NCBI RefSeq assembly: GCF_037392515.1
Contig: NC_090281.1
Location: 55,530,753-55,594,752, forward strand
Direction of reading: 5' to 3'
Origin: Haliotis asinina
Taxonomy: Eukaryota > Mollusca > Gastropoda > Lepetellida > Haliotidae
DNA length: 64,000 nucleotides
The position numbers were made by a program, and so were the translations under genes. Shown here one piece after another: positions 32,676 to 47,200 of the stretch; position 1 is the stretch's first letter, and the number at the start of each line of letters is the position of its first letter. The notes beneath the pieces are model-generated. The model was not told the DNA's origin and ran no database searches. It saw only the letters and a list, made by a program, of their open reading frames with translations.

Positions 32676-35201
32676 ACCAGGATCTTCACCTGAACCAGGA
32701 TCTTCATCAAGTGAAACGTGCTGTCCATATAGTCATTTGCTTCGTTATTTTCCAGTATGCTATTTTGGGGATTTAAAGTTACATTTGTAAGGACCAAGGA
32801 ACAACAGCATTGTTTTCGCGTCTGTCAACATTGTGTCCTCTTCCTTGGAGAAACAGACAAATGCACCGAACATCACACAGGTACATGCATTGGAAAGTCC
32901 CACAAATGCTAGTGTTACCTCAGAGGTTACGCATTCTCAGGTTCGAAAACAGGGCGTTCTGATACATATGTAGGGCCATCGTTCACGTCAGCCCTGTCCG
33001 ATATCGCCACGCCATGCCACGCCCACCGAATCTTCGGTCTGACCCACCACACACCCATAACTGTGACCGGAGTAAGACCTAGAAACTGAAATCTTCCATA
33101 TTGGTTCTACGAGCACAGAGTAAGTGTGACTGACTGACAGTCTGTAGTTGCATATCGCGTACGGGCTACATGTGGACTCTGTAAGCAGTAGACTACGTTT
33201 CTGACGAACAACCTTGTGCCGAACTGACCGATACGATGAACGTTTGTTGGTCCCGGTCATTTGATTTACATACTCGAAATACGTATAACGAATTTGGCCT
33301 TCCAAATTATCGGGCAACTGACGTTCATCAACCAACAAATGGGAGCAACACATTTTTATCATTATTTATTGCACTTAAATTTCAAATTTTTAACAGTTTA
33401 AAGTGGAGATCTTTTGTTGTCGTTATGAAAATATACATGCAATACGAGGCAAATGTAGAGCTTGATTGTAAACGTTGCCTTCACTCACACAAACAATTAA
33501 CTCACCATTACCCGTTGCCACTGTTGCATGGCACGAATAGCTACTATTGTTTAGAGGGGGGCACACTTGTTGAGAGTACTGACGTGTTTGTGGAGAAAGG
33601 TTTCCTTGCTAAATCTTAAACGTGCTCACGGTTACAATGAAAACACCGTACCGCAGTGCTCAAGGCCAAAATATCGGAAAATGTTCGCATTACATGCTAA
33701 AAACATCCAGAAGGCCCCACCACCATATTTAAGTGCCCCAAACCTTTCTCAGTAGTAACATCGGTCATAAACAGACGTTACCTTACCGATCAGGTGAAGT
33801 CAGTAAATAATAAGTTGTTCACTGATCATGAGGGGGAACATGGGTTGATGTACCCTCGATGTAACCTCGATGTTAGTGAGCCCGAATGGGTCCTGAACAA
33901 CGTATTTACCTTAATCCTATTGTGTATTTATCTTACCGAACACCTATCTGTTTTTTCTGAGTTGTTTTTACATAGGTATAAAATGTTTTGTAACCATCGC
34001 TAGAGTTTGCCGACGACAAAAACAAAAACAAACAAACAGAACAAACAAACAAACAAAAACAGAGCTATCTACCTTCCATCGATTTGCATTTGCAAATCAT
34101 CGGTAATTTCCGTACATCATACATGATTCAATCATATTATGTTATTCGAGATGAAGAATCACCACCACGAAGTACCAAATGAGTTCATTCCCATCAAAGT
34201 ACACAGAAATGTTACTCGCTTGGAAGCGATATACACTGAAAACAGTAGAAGAGCGCTCGGCCAATCAGAGAACGCATTTATGAGTGAAGCAAGATAAATG
34301 TTCATCTGTCAAAATATTGACACAGTGTGTGTGATCAGTGATATGGTCATTACAGTAATAATAATCCCGATGTGTAAATGAAATGCAGCACGATTATAGA
34401 AGGTGATTATGTATAATTAGTCTTTGAAACAAATTTTTGAATGACATAACTTTACATCTAATATCCTATGGTATAAATTAAATGACAATGATCTTGGATA
34501 TCACCGGAGGTACTCCAATCTTCTCATGATGATACGCCATCCTGGATAGAATTTAATAACATTCAGCACCGTTGAGTAACTTTCCCTGCGGTAAGTTTGA
34601 CTTTACAGTCAAACCCAGTCAAGTATCAAGAATTCAGTCACATTTATAAGTAACAAAACTGTCCCCGATTCACAGGAAATGTACATGTATTCCAAAACCA
34701 GAGTTATTTTAAAAGTCACCACATTATGAAAATATTTACTATTAGTAATATCAACGTTCGAAATACCTGCTTGCCCGACAGCCCGGGACTGGCTGTTTTC
34801 AACACGGACTGCCAGATTCTCAAATTCATCTACCCGGCGGTCGAGGTAAACTTTAGACATGTGTATGAAAATATTTTGTGGGGAGGTACGTTTTGGTCAG
34901 GGCTGGCAAGTTTTGCATCTAACTAGCCCTGTGGTCTGGCTGAAATTTGTTTTTAGATTGCCCCGCTAAAAACTTAACTTTCCTCAAGATATTTTCTCAA
35001 ATTCATTCAATTTTTTTCTCAAGACTTGTTCAGATCAACTGACCTAGTATTCTAATGCAGTCAAAACAGATCGCTTGTGAAGTCTCTAATATCTGTGATT
35101 GTCGTACATATGCGTCGAACAAACACAATGCAGGTGACAAATAATACACTCACATTAAGGATGTTACGTCTGAATTGAAGATTCACATAAACTGCTCTAA
35201 T
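32676..35201. other. Intergenic gap between convergent genes
   Basis: The CD225 gene 2 end and the SLC5A 3' end face each other here. There is a short (aaac)n tract at about 34018-34060. The longest frame (33236-33619, 127 codons) has no recognisable domain. The 3' UTR of the SLC5A gene must lie in the right-hand part, but no clear poly(A) signal was seen on the minus strand. Confidence 0.45.
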
Positions 35202-38200
35202 TTAACTGTAATAGCCAAATAGAAAGATTGTTAGCATCGAAAGTCCTATGGCGCTAATATTCAACACTGTTTTTGTTGTGTGATTTTCTTCCAAACTTGT
35301 AAATCTCTTCTGTATGGCTGCTCGTTCCTTGGGCGACAGGGTCTGGTTCCTTCTCTGTGTCATCCCGCACAACCACATGGCGATGGTTACACACATGTGT
35401 TTGCCTTTCCCTGTGGGGTATATACAAAACAGGAGCATAATACAAATTTTGATATAAGTCAGTGAAAGAATTTAGATTTAAGTCGCTATCAGCAATACAA
35501 AAGCAACATCACAGCATGGGACTACTGAAGAGCGTTTCTCACGATGTACCGTTGTGGACCAATATTAACATAAGGAAGGTATCTGACTTGTCGGGTAAAA
35601 TTAGGTTAGTATGTCACGGAGTAACCTGACAAAATGACTTGAAACGGTATCCGGATGAATACGTAAGGAAATATATAGACGACGACGATGATGATGATGA
35701 TGGTGACGACGAAGATGATGATGATGATGATGATGATGATAAGACCGACCTCACAATGCAAATAAAAAGCAAGGCATCACATTGCATAAGAATTGTTCAG
35801 ATTGTGCACAAAAGTGCAACATGCAGTATACTGAAATAAGAACATGAGGCAATGACGATACTTACGGCGCTCCAGCTGAGAGTCTTCCTCCTCCATGGCT
35901 GCTGTGCTCTTTTCCGCATCACTGTCCTTTCCTTTCCCAACCGTCTCAAAGTCGTGCTCGTCATCGTCTACGTCAACACCACCCTTTTCTACTTCCGAGT
36001 CTTGACCAACATTATGGCGCGTCCACCATGTTGTGCGCCCAATCTGTATGCAGAATAAACAAAATTTACTTCCATTCTTCCCATTAACGAGATTAGACCC
36101 GTGAATGTCCCGGGTAGAATACGCCTTCATGCTTGCCATAAATGGCGACTATGCTTGTCGTAAGAGGCGGCTAACGGGATCAGGTGGTCAGGCTCGCTGA
36201 CTTGGTCGACACATCATTATTGGTTCCCAGTTGTGCAGATCGATGCTCATGCAGTTGATCACTGGATTGTCTGGTCCAACCTCGATTATTTACAGACCAC
36301 CGCCATATAGCTGGAATATGTGCAGCGTAAAACCAAACTCACTCACTCACTCATTAACGAGATTGGGTGTGGTGTATCAGAAACATAGATACTGCTTGGT
36401 TCTTTTAAATATGTGACTGTCTTCATTCAGACTGTCAAACCACAAACTACGAGAGGAAACTAAGAGTGGTTATAGCATGTTTGAGGAGAAGATGTTGCAT
36501 GTTATCGTTACAGATGTAGGGGATTTGTTCCTTGACGCCAAACATAGCAATATTCCAGGTATATGGTGCATGGCTGTCCGTAAAACCAGACAATCAAAAC
36601 CATTGATAAACAGCATGAGCATCCTACGCAACTGGGATAAGATGTCAACTAAGTCAGCGAGTCTGACCTCTTACGACAAACCCGAAGAACAATTCTTACC
36701 CGGAACCTAAAAGATCTCTCAATTTAGTGTTAATGTGATGCAGATGATAGTCGTGTACACTGAACGTATGCATTTTGTTCTATTTAGGCCAGGAGCATTA
36801 GACATGAGATTGGACACAAATAATAGAAAGCTAAATTTTTCAGGAAAGCTTCAAAACATCATTGCCATGTGCAAAGTACAAAGTATACATTTCACAGCTA
36901 TTTGTTCCTTTACGCCAAACGTAATTTGTTTCTGAGGACATTCCTGTGCGTTCCTTAACACTGACGTTCTGTATTTAAGATACCCCAAATACCCTTTGAA
37001 GCAGCCAGACAATCCTGAAGAGGTCCTAAACTTGCTTATATCCCCTTCCCTCGTATCTCTGCACTTCCTCGTGTACTGGTTTCATATACTGAATTACCAT
37101 GTAACTGGCTTAGAGTCTAACGCATATCTAAGATCCCCCTACCCTACCTGAGCTTCTGATCTGGGCTCCGTGCACATGCTGACAAGAACGATGACTACAG
37201 AGGTGACAACAGCCGAGATCATGGCGAAGTAGAGGAAATGCACATGCTTCAACACTCCTGGTCGAGTGTCTTCCTCTCCGCTGCCACAATACGGGGCTGG
37301 GTACGTGAAATCCACGACCATACGGATTATGCCGACAACCAGCCCGGCGATCAGACCCCAGAAAGCTCCCTATAATGCAACGTGACCGATTCAATTTCTG
37401 GTATGTACGAACAGCAATGTTTTTTCTGTGTTCCATGTATCCCTCGCGATTAAGTTGAGTCGGTCGGTATAGGTTAAATAAAGTCAAATTTAGATTTCAG
37501 TTCTTAGAATCGAGTCGGCGGGCACAGAAAATATGTCTTTCATTCCTATTAGTCGGTAGTAAATTTACAGTCGGTCGGATGGTTAAAAACACAGAAAGTT
37601 TTGTACGGTAAAACATTGTCTGGAGAGTAAGGGTCATTAACAAAGGAAAAACAAACAGTATGATACTGCCATGTTCTGCGAACGAGATTGGATCTGTTTC
37701 TGAATTACAAGACACAAATACAGAAAAAAGTTTCCGGAACCATTGGTCGTTGTTGATTTGGGGGAAGATGACGGTTGAGGAAACTGATCCATCCTTCAAG
37801 ATGTATCTAGACTAACAGCTAGTCTCTGAAATGAACATATTTTACTGAAAAAAACGTTCATAGTGAAATAAAAATAATATAATGAAATGGAGCCCTGAGA
37901 CTTTCTTCATTTTCAGAGACTAAACAAATCTGCAGAGTGATAAGTTCTTGGAATTTCTCAACACATGTAAAGATTCTTATCAACCCATTACTGACACGTC
38001 ACTGAAGGTGTATGTGACAGGCCCCCAACATCACCCTACCCAGCCGGCCCCTACTCCCTCTCAGTGTGGTGTGGGCAGCTCAAGGGAAGTATCAAGTGTC
38101 GCAACCACAGGGCTCAGGGTTAGCATCTCTTGAGACTAACGCTATGGCTTGAAAACTGGATGTATCCAAAACCCCAACAAAGGTATCAAATATAATTTTT

Positions 38201-41200
38201 CTGTCAAATCAAAATACTATGTCTGCATTATGTACGGCAGTTTGATTGAAATCACCTGGAACAGGAGAAAACTGTTGATTGGAAGTAGTAAGGCAGAGCC
38301 TGAAGCTAAGGAAATCTAGACTTGCCACATTTTCTAGACTTGTGTGGTCTTTCTTGGATATATATACTTCAGGTTTGTACGACAGACTAAGATGTATCGA
38401 ACCTGCTCAGATGTCCGTTTCCATAGTAGGGCAAACATAAACAATGTCTGCCAAGGAGGAGCAGTATAGGCCGTCACTGACTGCAGATATCCCCAGAGTT
38501 GCCCTCCTTGGGCTTTCTGCAAGATTGGTAACCACAGAATCCCTATTGCTGTGCAAACGAGTACTGCAACTCGTCCGACTATCATGAGTTCGTTTTCCGA
38601 TGGCATCCTCCTGATCCGAGGCCAGATGTCCATGGTGAACATGCTGCTGGCACTGTTGAAGATTGAGGTCAGGGAGCTCATGAGCGCCGCAAGCAGAGCT
38701 GCTAACATCAGACCGCGAAGACCTTCAACCAATAAACTGAATTACACCTGGATGATCATAAACATCAATTAGCTGTATAAAAGAAAAAGAGCAACCTAGA
38801 AGAATCTGTTAAAGTAAATGCTGAAAGATATAAACCGCATTTCTCGATATTTTTCGTTTTTCAAACTGATTTGAAAACCTGAATAAGTAAAATGAGTAAT
38901 GACAATCTTATATAATGTCTTTTTAAGTCATTTCAGACATCACATGTCTTAATGCCCATGCAAAGTTTAGACTCACTAGTGTAAATATAGTCACTTGCTT
39001 CAGGCCTCTGCTCTAAACTAAGCACATAACATATGGTGAGTGTTTTGAATTTCTAACATTTTGATGGGAAGCATTATACATCGAGTCTGGTCACGGCTTA
39101 GTAGTGAAATAATTATTTAAGTTTTAAGAGGCTTGCTCATTTCCCACCTACCTTCCGGTAAAAGCCTCAACACTAAGATCGGGTAGGCGATATTCGTACA
39201 TCCGGCTCTGTTCTGACACACTTCATAGCATCGCTCAGGTGTGGAACATGCTATCTCGTCTAGAAGGAGATAAAGGCCATTATTGTGTAGTTAACAAATG
39301 AAGTGAATTGTAGCTGCCTTTACCAGGAGGTGTCTTTACAACTAGTGCGGGCGAGTTACATTAAGATTAATCTTACTTAGTCTCTTTTAAACTGATTTTG
39401 TTTATTCCATACCTTGATTTTGACAGCCGTTGATCATTCCAGCATCCCAGTATTCATGTAAACGGGTGTTTCTCACGTGTTTTCTATTTCAGTGATTACT
39501 GTCATGCCAAGTTTCTATCACCAGATAATCTTACTGGAGTATCTTTTACTGCCACGTATCTTTTACTGATGAATTATAAAATATGGAGGCTTGCCAAGAA
39601 GCTGTACATCTTTACTGGTGACAGTAGATTATTTTTATAAATACACAAAGGTGACAATTCGTATAGCAGCACAAAACGTTCTTCCAATTTTTTCAGATTG
39701 TAAGGAATAGCTAACCAATGGCAGGAAGATTGGCGAAAAATCTGATTGTGACATCACTAATGGTAACAAGTGCTCGTGACTTGTAACCAGTGACGTCGCA
39801 TGTCGCCTACAATCCACTGAGATGCCATTTCATTGAAGTGATACCTCAACGAAGCAACGCTTCAAGCTTTGGATCACAAACTAGCGATCAACAATGTACC
39901 TGGGTAGAGGATCCGGCTGACCATCCCTGGAATGATCCACAAGAAGAAGGGTAATATTTTCAGTGCCCCGGCAAACAAGGATCCACCCTTTGCATGACTG
40001 ATGTTCTTAGCCGAGAGAGTCCGCTGGACCATCAACTGAAAGGTCGTTCTCAACTTTATAGTCTGTTTGCCGTAAAAACGGACCGCAATTTCATTTTAAA
40101 GAAAACAGTTCAGCAAATAAAGTGGAATTAGATTGCGAATGATCTTGATTTTACATTGCTGATTGAACATTTAAATCTCAGAAATTTATTCAACATAGGG
40201 TAAAAGTTGTTTTTAACAAACGATCATATCCTATGTTGAATAGAATTCTGGCATTAAAATCTGCAACTGGAAAGGTAAAATAATGAGGAATCGCAATCTT
40301 AAAGTACTTCACTTTATTCGATCTACCTTTTGTTTCAAGTGAAATTCATTGGTACGGGAGGCGGGGAGTGGAGATGATTTTTAGGGAGTTGCATGTGTGG
40401 ATGACTCCCTACCTCCCCAGAACAAAATGGGTGACCCCCATTAATTATGCACGACCTCTACAAAATGAATCTTTGTAGTCCAACTTTTTCTTTCCACAGG
40501 CTGAAAGGCAAAGGTGATTCTAGCCTTCCTTGAAAAGTTTGAATTAACATGGTTATATAACAGGAATGAAACATAGTCTAAACACATAATTATTTGGGTG
40601 TTTTTCGTCACATTAACTGGAAACAAATCTGACCGGAATATTAATTAAAGGTCAAATATATGCAAACAGATACACTGCGGTTGAGTTGTTCCACAATAAT
40701 ATAATAAATGTAATGCTTAGGCACGTCCATGTTGAAGTCCATTAGATGAACCATTTATGAGACAATTACAAAACAGTTCGATGAAATGGTGCAGTACGTA
40801 ATCAAATTCTTTGGGTTTTTTCTTTCACGAACATGTTTTTGACAATACCACTATCATGGTCATGGACAATGACAAGATAATGTAACAGGGATTCGTGACT
40901 GAAGAGGCGAAATTCTGTGTATCTACCTGATCAGTGCACCACACCCACGCAGCTATGATGGTCAGACCAAACACCGCCCCTGGCCACGGAATGTCCCCGT
41001 CCACGGGATCCCTCCAGATGTGCAGAGAATCCTTAGGGGGAAGACCACAGGTGTTGTGCGTGAAGTTAGCTTTAGTGCTGTTGGAGACAGCTGTCAGAAA
41101 ACCATCTTCCAAACCCTCGAAACCGTTGACTTGGAGAATGCCTGACCAAAATCAAACGAACAGGATATGCTATGCGTTTACTATTGACTGTGACGTAAGT

Positions 41201-44200
41201 GGAACACCGCTGTTGTGTTACAAATTAGTTGGTTGGATAGTTTGTTGTTTAACGTCGACCTCAGCAAAATTCTCACTATACGGCGGCTTCTCTGTAAATA
41301 ATCGAGTCTGGACCATACGACGACATGTGTGTCAACCAAGTCAGTGAGCCGGACCACCATCTCTTCGGTCGCTTTTACGTCAAACAATAGGTGCCGAAGA
41401 CCAATTCTAATCCGGACCTTCACGAGTGTACAAACCAGTAGTCTGGCGGTTTTTTAAGCAAGAAAATCAGTTCTTTTGAAACTAACGTTCTACCCCTGCT
41501 CTTTCAAATAATACACCTGTTTTTCGCTTAGGGACGTTAAAGACATGAGGTGAGTGAGTATAGTTTTACGTCGCATTCAGCAATATTCCAACTATATGGC
41601 GGCGGTCTGCAAAACAATCGAGCCTAGACAATCCAGTGATTAACAGCATGAGAATCGATCTGCGCAATAGGGAATCGATGATGTGTATCAACCAAGACAG
41701 CGAGCCTGACCACCCGATCCCGTTAGTCCGCTAATCGCCTCTTACGACAAGCACAGTCACCTCTTATGGCAAGCATGGATTGCTGAAAGCCTATACTACA
41801 TTGTCATCCGCCTGTGTTATTATAGATAATATAATCCAGTATGTTATCATAGATAATCAAAGATTCACCAAACGTCACGCAACAAGTAGGACAAAGGTTT
41901 CAGATTCCAAGGTTCCCGACTAACAGAAACGTTCAAATTTCACATCACCTTTTCTGAGAATCTGCGGCGTTTCGAAGCAGGATCAGCGGATATTGTCGAG
42001 CTAATTGCAATAATGGGTGAGTCTCGTGGCCAACACTATCAGCCTGATATTGCCGGGCCGTTGGTAGAAAACTGTGGCTTTCATCCATATTAAAGGCCCG
42101 GGGTAGAATAGGCCTTCAGTGACCCATGCTTGCCATAAAAGCTTGTCGTAAGAGGCGACTAACAGGATCGGGTGGTCAGGCTCGCTGACTTGGTTGACAC
42201 TTGTCATAAGTTACCAATTGCGCAGATCGATGCTCATGTTGTTGATCACTGGATCGTCTGGTTACAGACCGCTGCCCTATAGCTGGAATATTGCTGAGTG
42301 CAGCGTAAAACTAAACTAACTCACTCACTTTCCCAACGAGAAGGAACAAATCCCTGACAATGCCGTAAGAATTATACAGGTTCTCCTGCAAATGAATTTT
42401 CTACCAATAACGTCGATTCGGACGTAGTAATAAGTATTCGGACATCTGAGGAGTCAACTGTGATACATGAGCGACGAACTTCATCAATGCTGTCCATCAG
42501 TTCAAAACGTCCCAGCTACATGCCTAGCGTATCTGTCTCATGACATCTATGTGCTGACACTCATTACGTAACAAGTGTAAAATACTAAGTGAAATATTTT
42601 CAAACATGGCACTTACGGAATTCATTCATAAGATGTGTACATCTGTGTAATACATAAATATTATAGAAATATTAAAGATCTATAATTGTTTATAAATATA
42701 TACATACACACATATACGTCGATTTGTTTTTCTGGCGTCTATGTGATGTTCAACTTACCTTTGACAGTCAGGACAGCAGCACCCATCAAGATTACAAGTG
42801 TTTGTAGTGTGTCGGTGTACATCACTGCGACGAGACCGCCTGCAATGCGATTTATAGACAAGGATTATTTGATAATCCAAAGAAATAGGGATACAAAATT
42901 AGTGAATACACCCGACAGAAATTGGTTTCAAATATGATCTTCAGTTCAAACATAAAAAGAAAAAATAATATGAAACCCTTACACAATGTATTAGATTGTC
43001 CGAATTGTATCACAGCAGAAAGAATATGTCGTTCACAGGGAATCACTTCGATTCTAGCGATACCTGTACGTATATACAAGTTTATAACTAGAAAACCTAA
43101 CGAGGAATTATTAACGACATGTTTTGGTATATTATATTTTAATGGAGATGGCGTAAAATTGTATCATTCCTCTCATGATAGTAATTTTTTGCAATCTACC
43201 TATGAATGTATATAACAATGTATATAACAGTGTATATAACAATGTGCTGACGTGTGGACAAATTACAATCTAGCTATGACTGTATATAACAAAGTGCTCA
43301 TGAATGGAATATTTACAATGCATCTATGACTGTATATATAAAGGGGCTTGCGTATGGACTATTTACAATCTACCTATGAATGTATATAACAATGTGTTGA
43401 CGTATGGACTATTTACAATCTACCTATGACTGTATATAACAAAAGGCTGACGTATGAACCATTTACAATGTATCGATCACTGTATATAACAATGTGCTGA
43501 CGTGTGAACCATTTACAATGTATCGATCACTGCATATCACCAAGGGCCGACGTATGGACTATTTACAACGTGGCTGTGACTGTATATAACAAAGGGCCGA
43601 CGTGTGGACTATTTACAACGTGGGTGTGACTGTATATAACAAACGGCTGGCGTATGGACTATTTACAACGTGGCTGTGACTGTATATAAGATAAGGCTGA
43701 CGTATGGGCTATTTACAAAGTACCTATGACTGTATATAACAAAGGGCCGACGTGTGGACTATTTACAACGTGGCTGTGACTGGATATAACAAAGGGCCGA
43801 CGTATGGACTATTTACAAAGTACCTATGACCGTATATAACAAAGGGCAGACGTGTGGACTCTTTACAACGTGGCTGTGACTGTATATAACAAAGGGCCGA
43901 CGTATGGACTATTTACAACGTGGCTGTGACTGTATATAAGAAAAGGCTGACGTATGGACTATTTACAATGTACCTATGACTGTATATAGCAAAGGGCAGA
44001 CGTATGGACTATTTACAACGTGGCTGTGACTGTATATAAGAAAAGGCTGACGTATGGACTATTTACAATGTACCCATGACTGTATATAACAAAGGGCCGA
44101 GGTATGGACTATTTACAATGTACCCATGACTGTATATAACCAAGGGCCAACGTATGGACTATTTACAATGTACCCATGACTGTATATAACAAAGGGCCGA

Positions 44201-47200
44201 GGTATGGACTATTTATAATGTACCCATGACTGTATATAACAAAGGGCCGACGTATGGACTATTTACAACGTGGCTGTGACTGTATATAAGAAAAGGCTGA
44301 CGTATGGACTATTTACAAAGTACCTATGACTGTATATAACAAAGGGCCGACGTATGGACTATTTACAATGTAACTATGACGGTATATAACAAAGGGCCGA
44401 CCTATGAACTATTTACAATGTACCTATGACAGTATATAACAAAGGGCCGACGTATGGACTATTTACAATGTACCTATGACAGTATATAACAAAGGGCCGA
44501 CGTATGGACTATTTACAATGTACCTATGACAGTATGTAACAAAGGGCCGACGTATGGACTATTTACAATGTACCTATGACTGTATATAGAGCTGTCACGA
44601 CCAGTATGCTTATGATACACATGTAGAGATTCCAGCCCAGAAGTAGCTGCATGAATAGAGCCCCACAGTAGATTTCAATCTGAAATGGTGATTGAAAATT
44701 AAATGATAAATAAAATTTAACATCTTTATGTCGTCGTGTTAACGGACAAAAACGATATTTTGATAGGTACCACAGCATTTGAAAATGTAAATATTATCTA
44801 CCAATGAGACGAGCACATTTCACAGTCAATGAAAGCGCAATCAAAATCTGAAGAAAAATGTGAACCAGTTACACACCGATATCTTCGTCAAGACATATAA
44901 GAACAGCCCCAAGAGGGAGAGACAGATTCTCAGACGAACTCCCCCGAATCGTTTCATCAGGTACTCCGGCATCGTGAAGGCCTACAGCAGATCAAAAAGA
45001 TGCTATTGCTAAACGATTCACCTGTTTCTAAGGACAAAAAATGTCTGTAGATGTAGCTTATACTAATTCCTTTATTTCGATTGATACTCTATGTTCTCTA
45101 AATATATTACGTTTTTACGGGTTTTTGTAAAAGGTGGACGTGCCGTAAAATGAATGTGGAAATTATACTAATAGCATAAGTTTACAACACACGTAAGAAA
45201 CTGGTTGTTCATAACTTACCCCGCTGGCCACGAAGACTGGTACGAAAAACCACCCAAGACTAATTAGCAGGAATGATGCCTAAAAGACAATGAACTAATT
45301 ACTTCAATGAAAAGGACACGCAACTCTGTTCACAGCGCTAAATAATATGGTTAAAAATTAAAATAAGAGGGTGCAGTCATCAATGGAACTACTTTCAAAG
45401 CACAGTCAACTTTCAAAGCACACTTATTTCCTAAATCGGTGTATTAACCAATATGATAGAGAAACATTAGCATAATAATACTGGGGTTTCTTTCCAGTTT
45501 TCGACGGACGAAAAAAGAGTGCTAAAATAAAGATTCTCCAACAAACCTTTTCCTTTTATGTTACAAAGCTTTACTTCGTAGATAATAAGTAAAAATAATT
45601 TGACAAAATGTTCAAAATAGAGATTATCCAATGCAGCACAAATGCATTTAACTTACAATCCACTCGTAGACCACAACCGAGTACCCGGATGCCGCCCCTG
45701 CACCTGCTAAGCCAATGAACATCGGAGCACCAACATTGCTTGCGAACAAAGATGCCCCTATCTGTAGAGGTATAAGAGAAGCAAAGCTTACTTCATAAAC
45801 TGATCACATGTTAGCTATTGTCCCTGCTTACAAACAGTATCTGTCATCACTACATAGAGTGAAATTAATATTGTTTTCGTCACAGTTAGGTGAATACTAG
45901 CCAACCACAGATGCAACAGTATACTCTGCAAAAAAAGGAAAAAACGGAAAAGTGTTGTTTTTTTTCTGATGTATACTTTATGCATAATATAAATTAACAA
46001 CAGATCATAACAAATTGATAGCAAACGCCGACCAATGAGAGGGGTTGGTTTGACAACACCCCCTAATGCGGCCTTATCGTCCTTGCTATCGTTCAGAATG
46101 GCATGATTTTACCCAAAACATTTGTCTGAATCTACAGGTTTTCTTTTACGAGGACAGTATCCATTGTCGTTATCTGATTGGCTGACTTAGGTCACGTGTT
46201 TGATTTTGACCAGTCGCCATCCTTTACAACAGACTGTCTTGAAAGAGGGTCATTAGAAACCTATCCTTATCCAATAAAATACTCTTGGCAAGGGTACAGT
46301 GATACTGTTGATGTTCAGAGATTTCGAACGATATTCGCAGAGATCTACATTGGTTGCCCATCAGACATCGGGTCAGCTTCTAGTTAGTCGTCTTGACATA
46401 CAGCGCTCTTAATGTTGAATCATCACCTGCTTATTTAAAGGATCTGCTATCGGTCTACCACACAACAAGAACCCTACGTTCTGCCCAGAAGGAGAAACTG
46501 GCTGTTCCGTGAACATCGACAATGGCTGGAGATCGCGCCTTCTCAGTCGCAGCTCCTACCCTGTGGAACACAGTCCCCCTCGACATCAGAAACAGTCTCT
46601 CCCAACTTTTAAGGGAAAACTGAAAACATTTCTTTTCAACTGATGAACTGAAGCAAAGCGACTTCTATCGTGTAAAGCACTACTGAGCCGCTGCATACAA
46701 CTGGAAATAGGGGCTGTACAAAGCAATTATTATTATTAGATCCGCGCTCAAACGAAAGGCTTCACATGTTATTCATACGAAGCTTCTTAAACAGGTATTT
46801 CACTCTGTTAGGAAAATCTGGACATATAAATGTATAAGCCTGCATATTCATTAAAAAATAATTTAAGTTGTAGTCGTATTACTTGAATAATTCTTGAGTC
46901 AACTAAGAGGGCCTTCAATAGGAAGAGCTTTTTTTCAAAGAATAGCAACAAAAGTGTTTTGGGTTTTTTTTATAAATTGCCTGATGTATTTGAAATGCAG
47001 TCATCAACAGAAATTATACAAACACAAAATTAAATAGAGGAAGTTTCATTAGTATTTGATGAAAGTAATGACACTACTTGCTAGGTGTTCTTGATTAGTA
47101 ATGTCTGATTCTATTTCTAGTTGTGGAATCAAAGATGTCCTGAGCAGAAAAGGTCAAATCTTTAACCAGTTGGCTGATCACTTTGTTGAAAATGTCACAC

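Noticed and set aside
33236-33619. 127-codon frame in the intergenic gap
   Set aside because: No recognisable domain, no splice context, composition like the AT-rich surroundings.
35639-35839. Poly-Asp frame
   Set aside because: A translation of the (GAT/GAC)n repeat in the last SLC5A intron.
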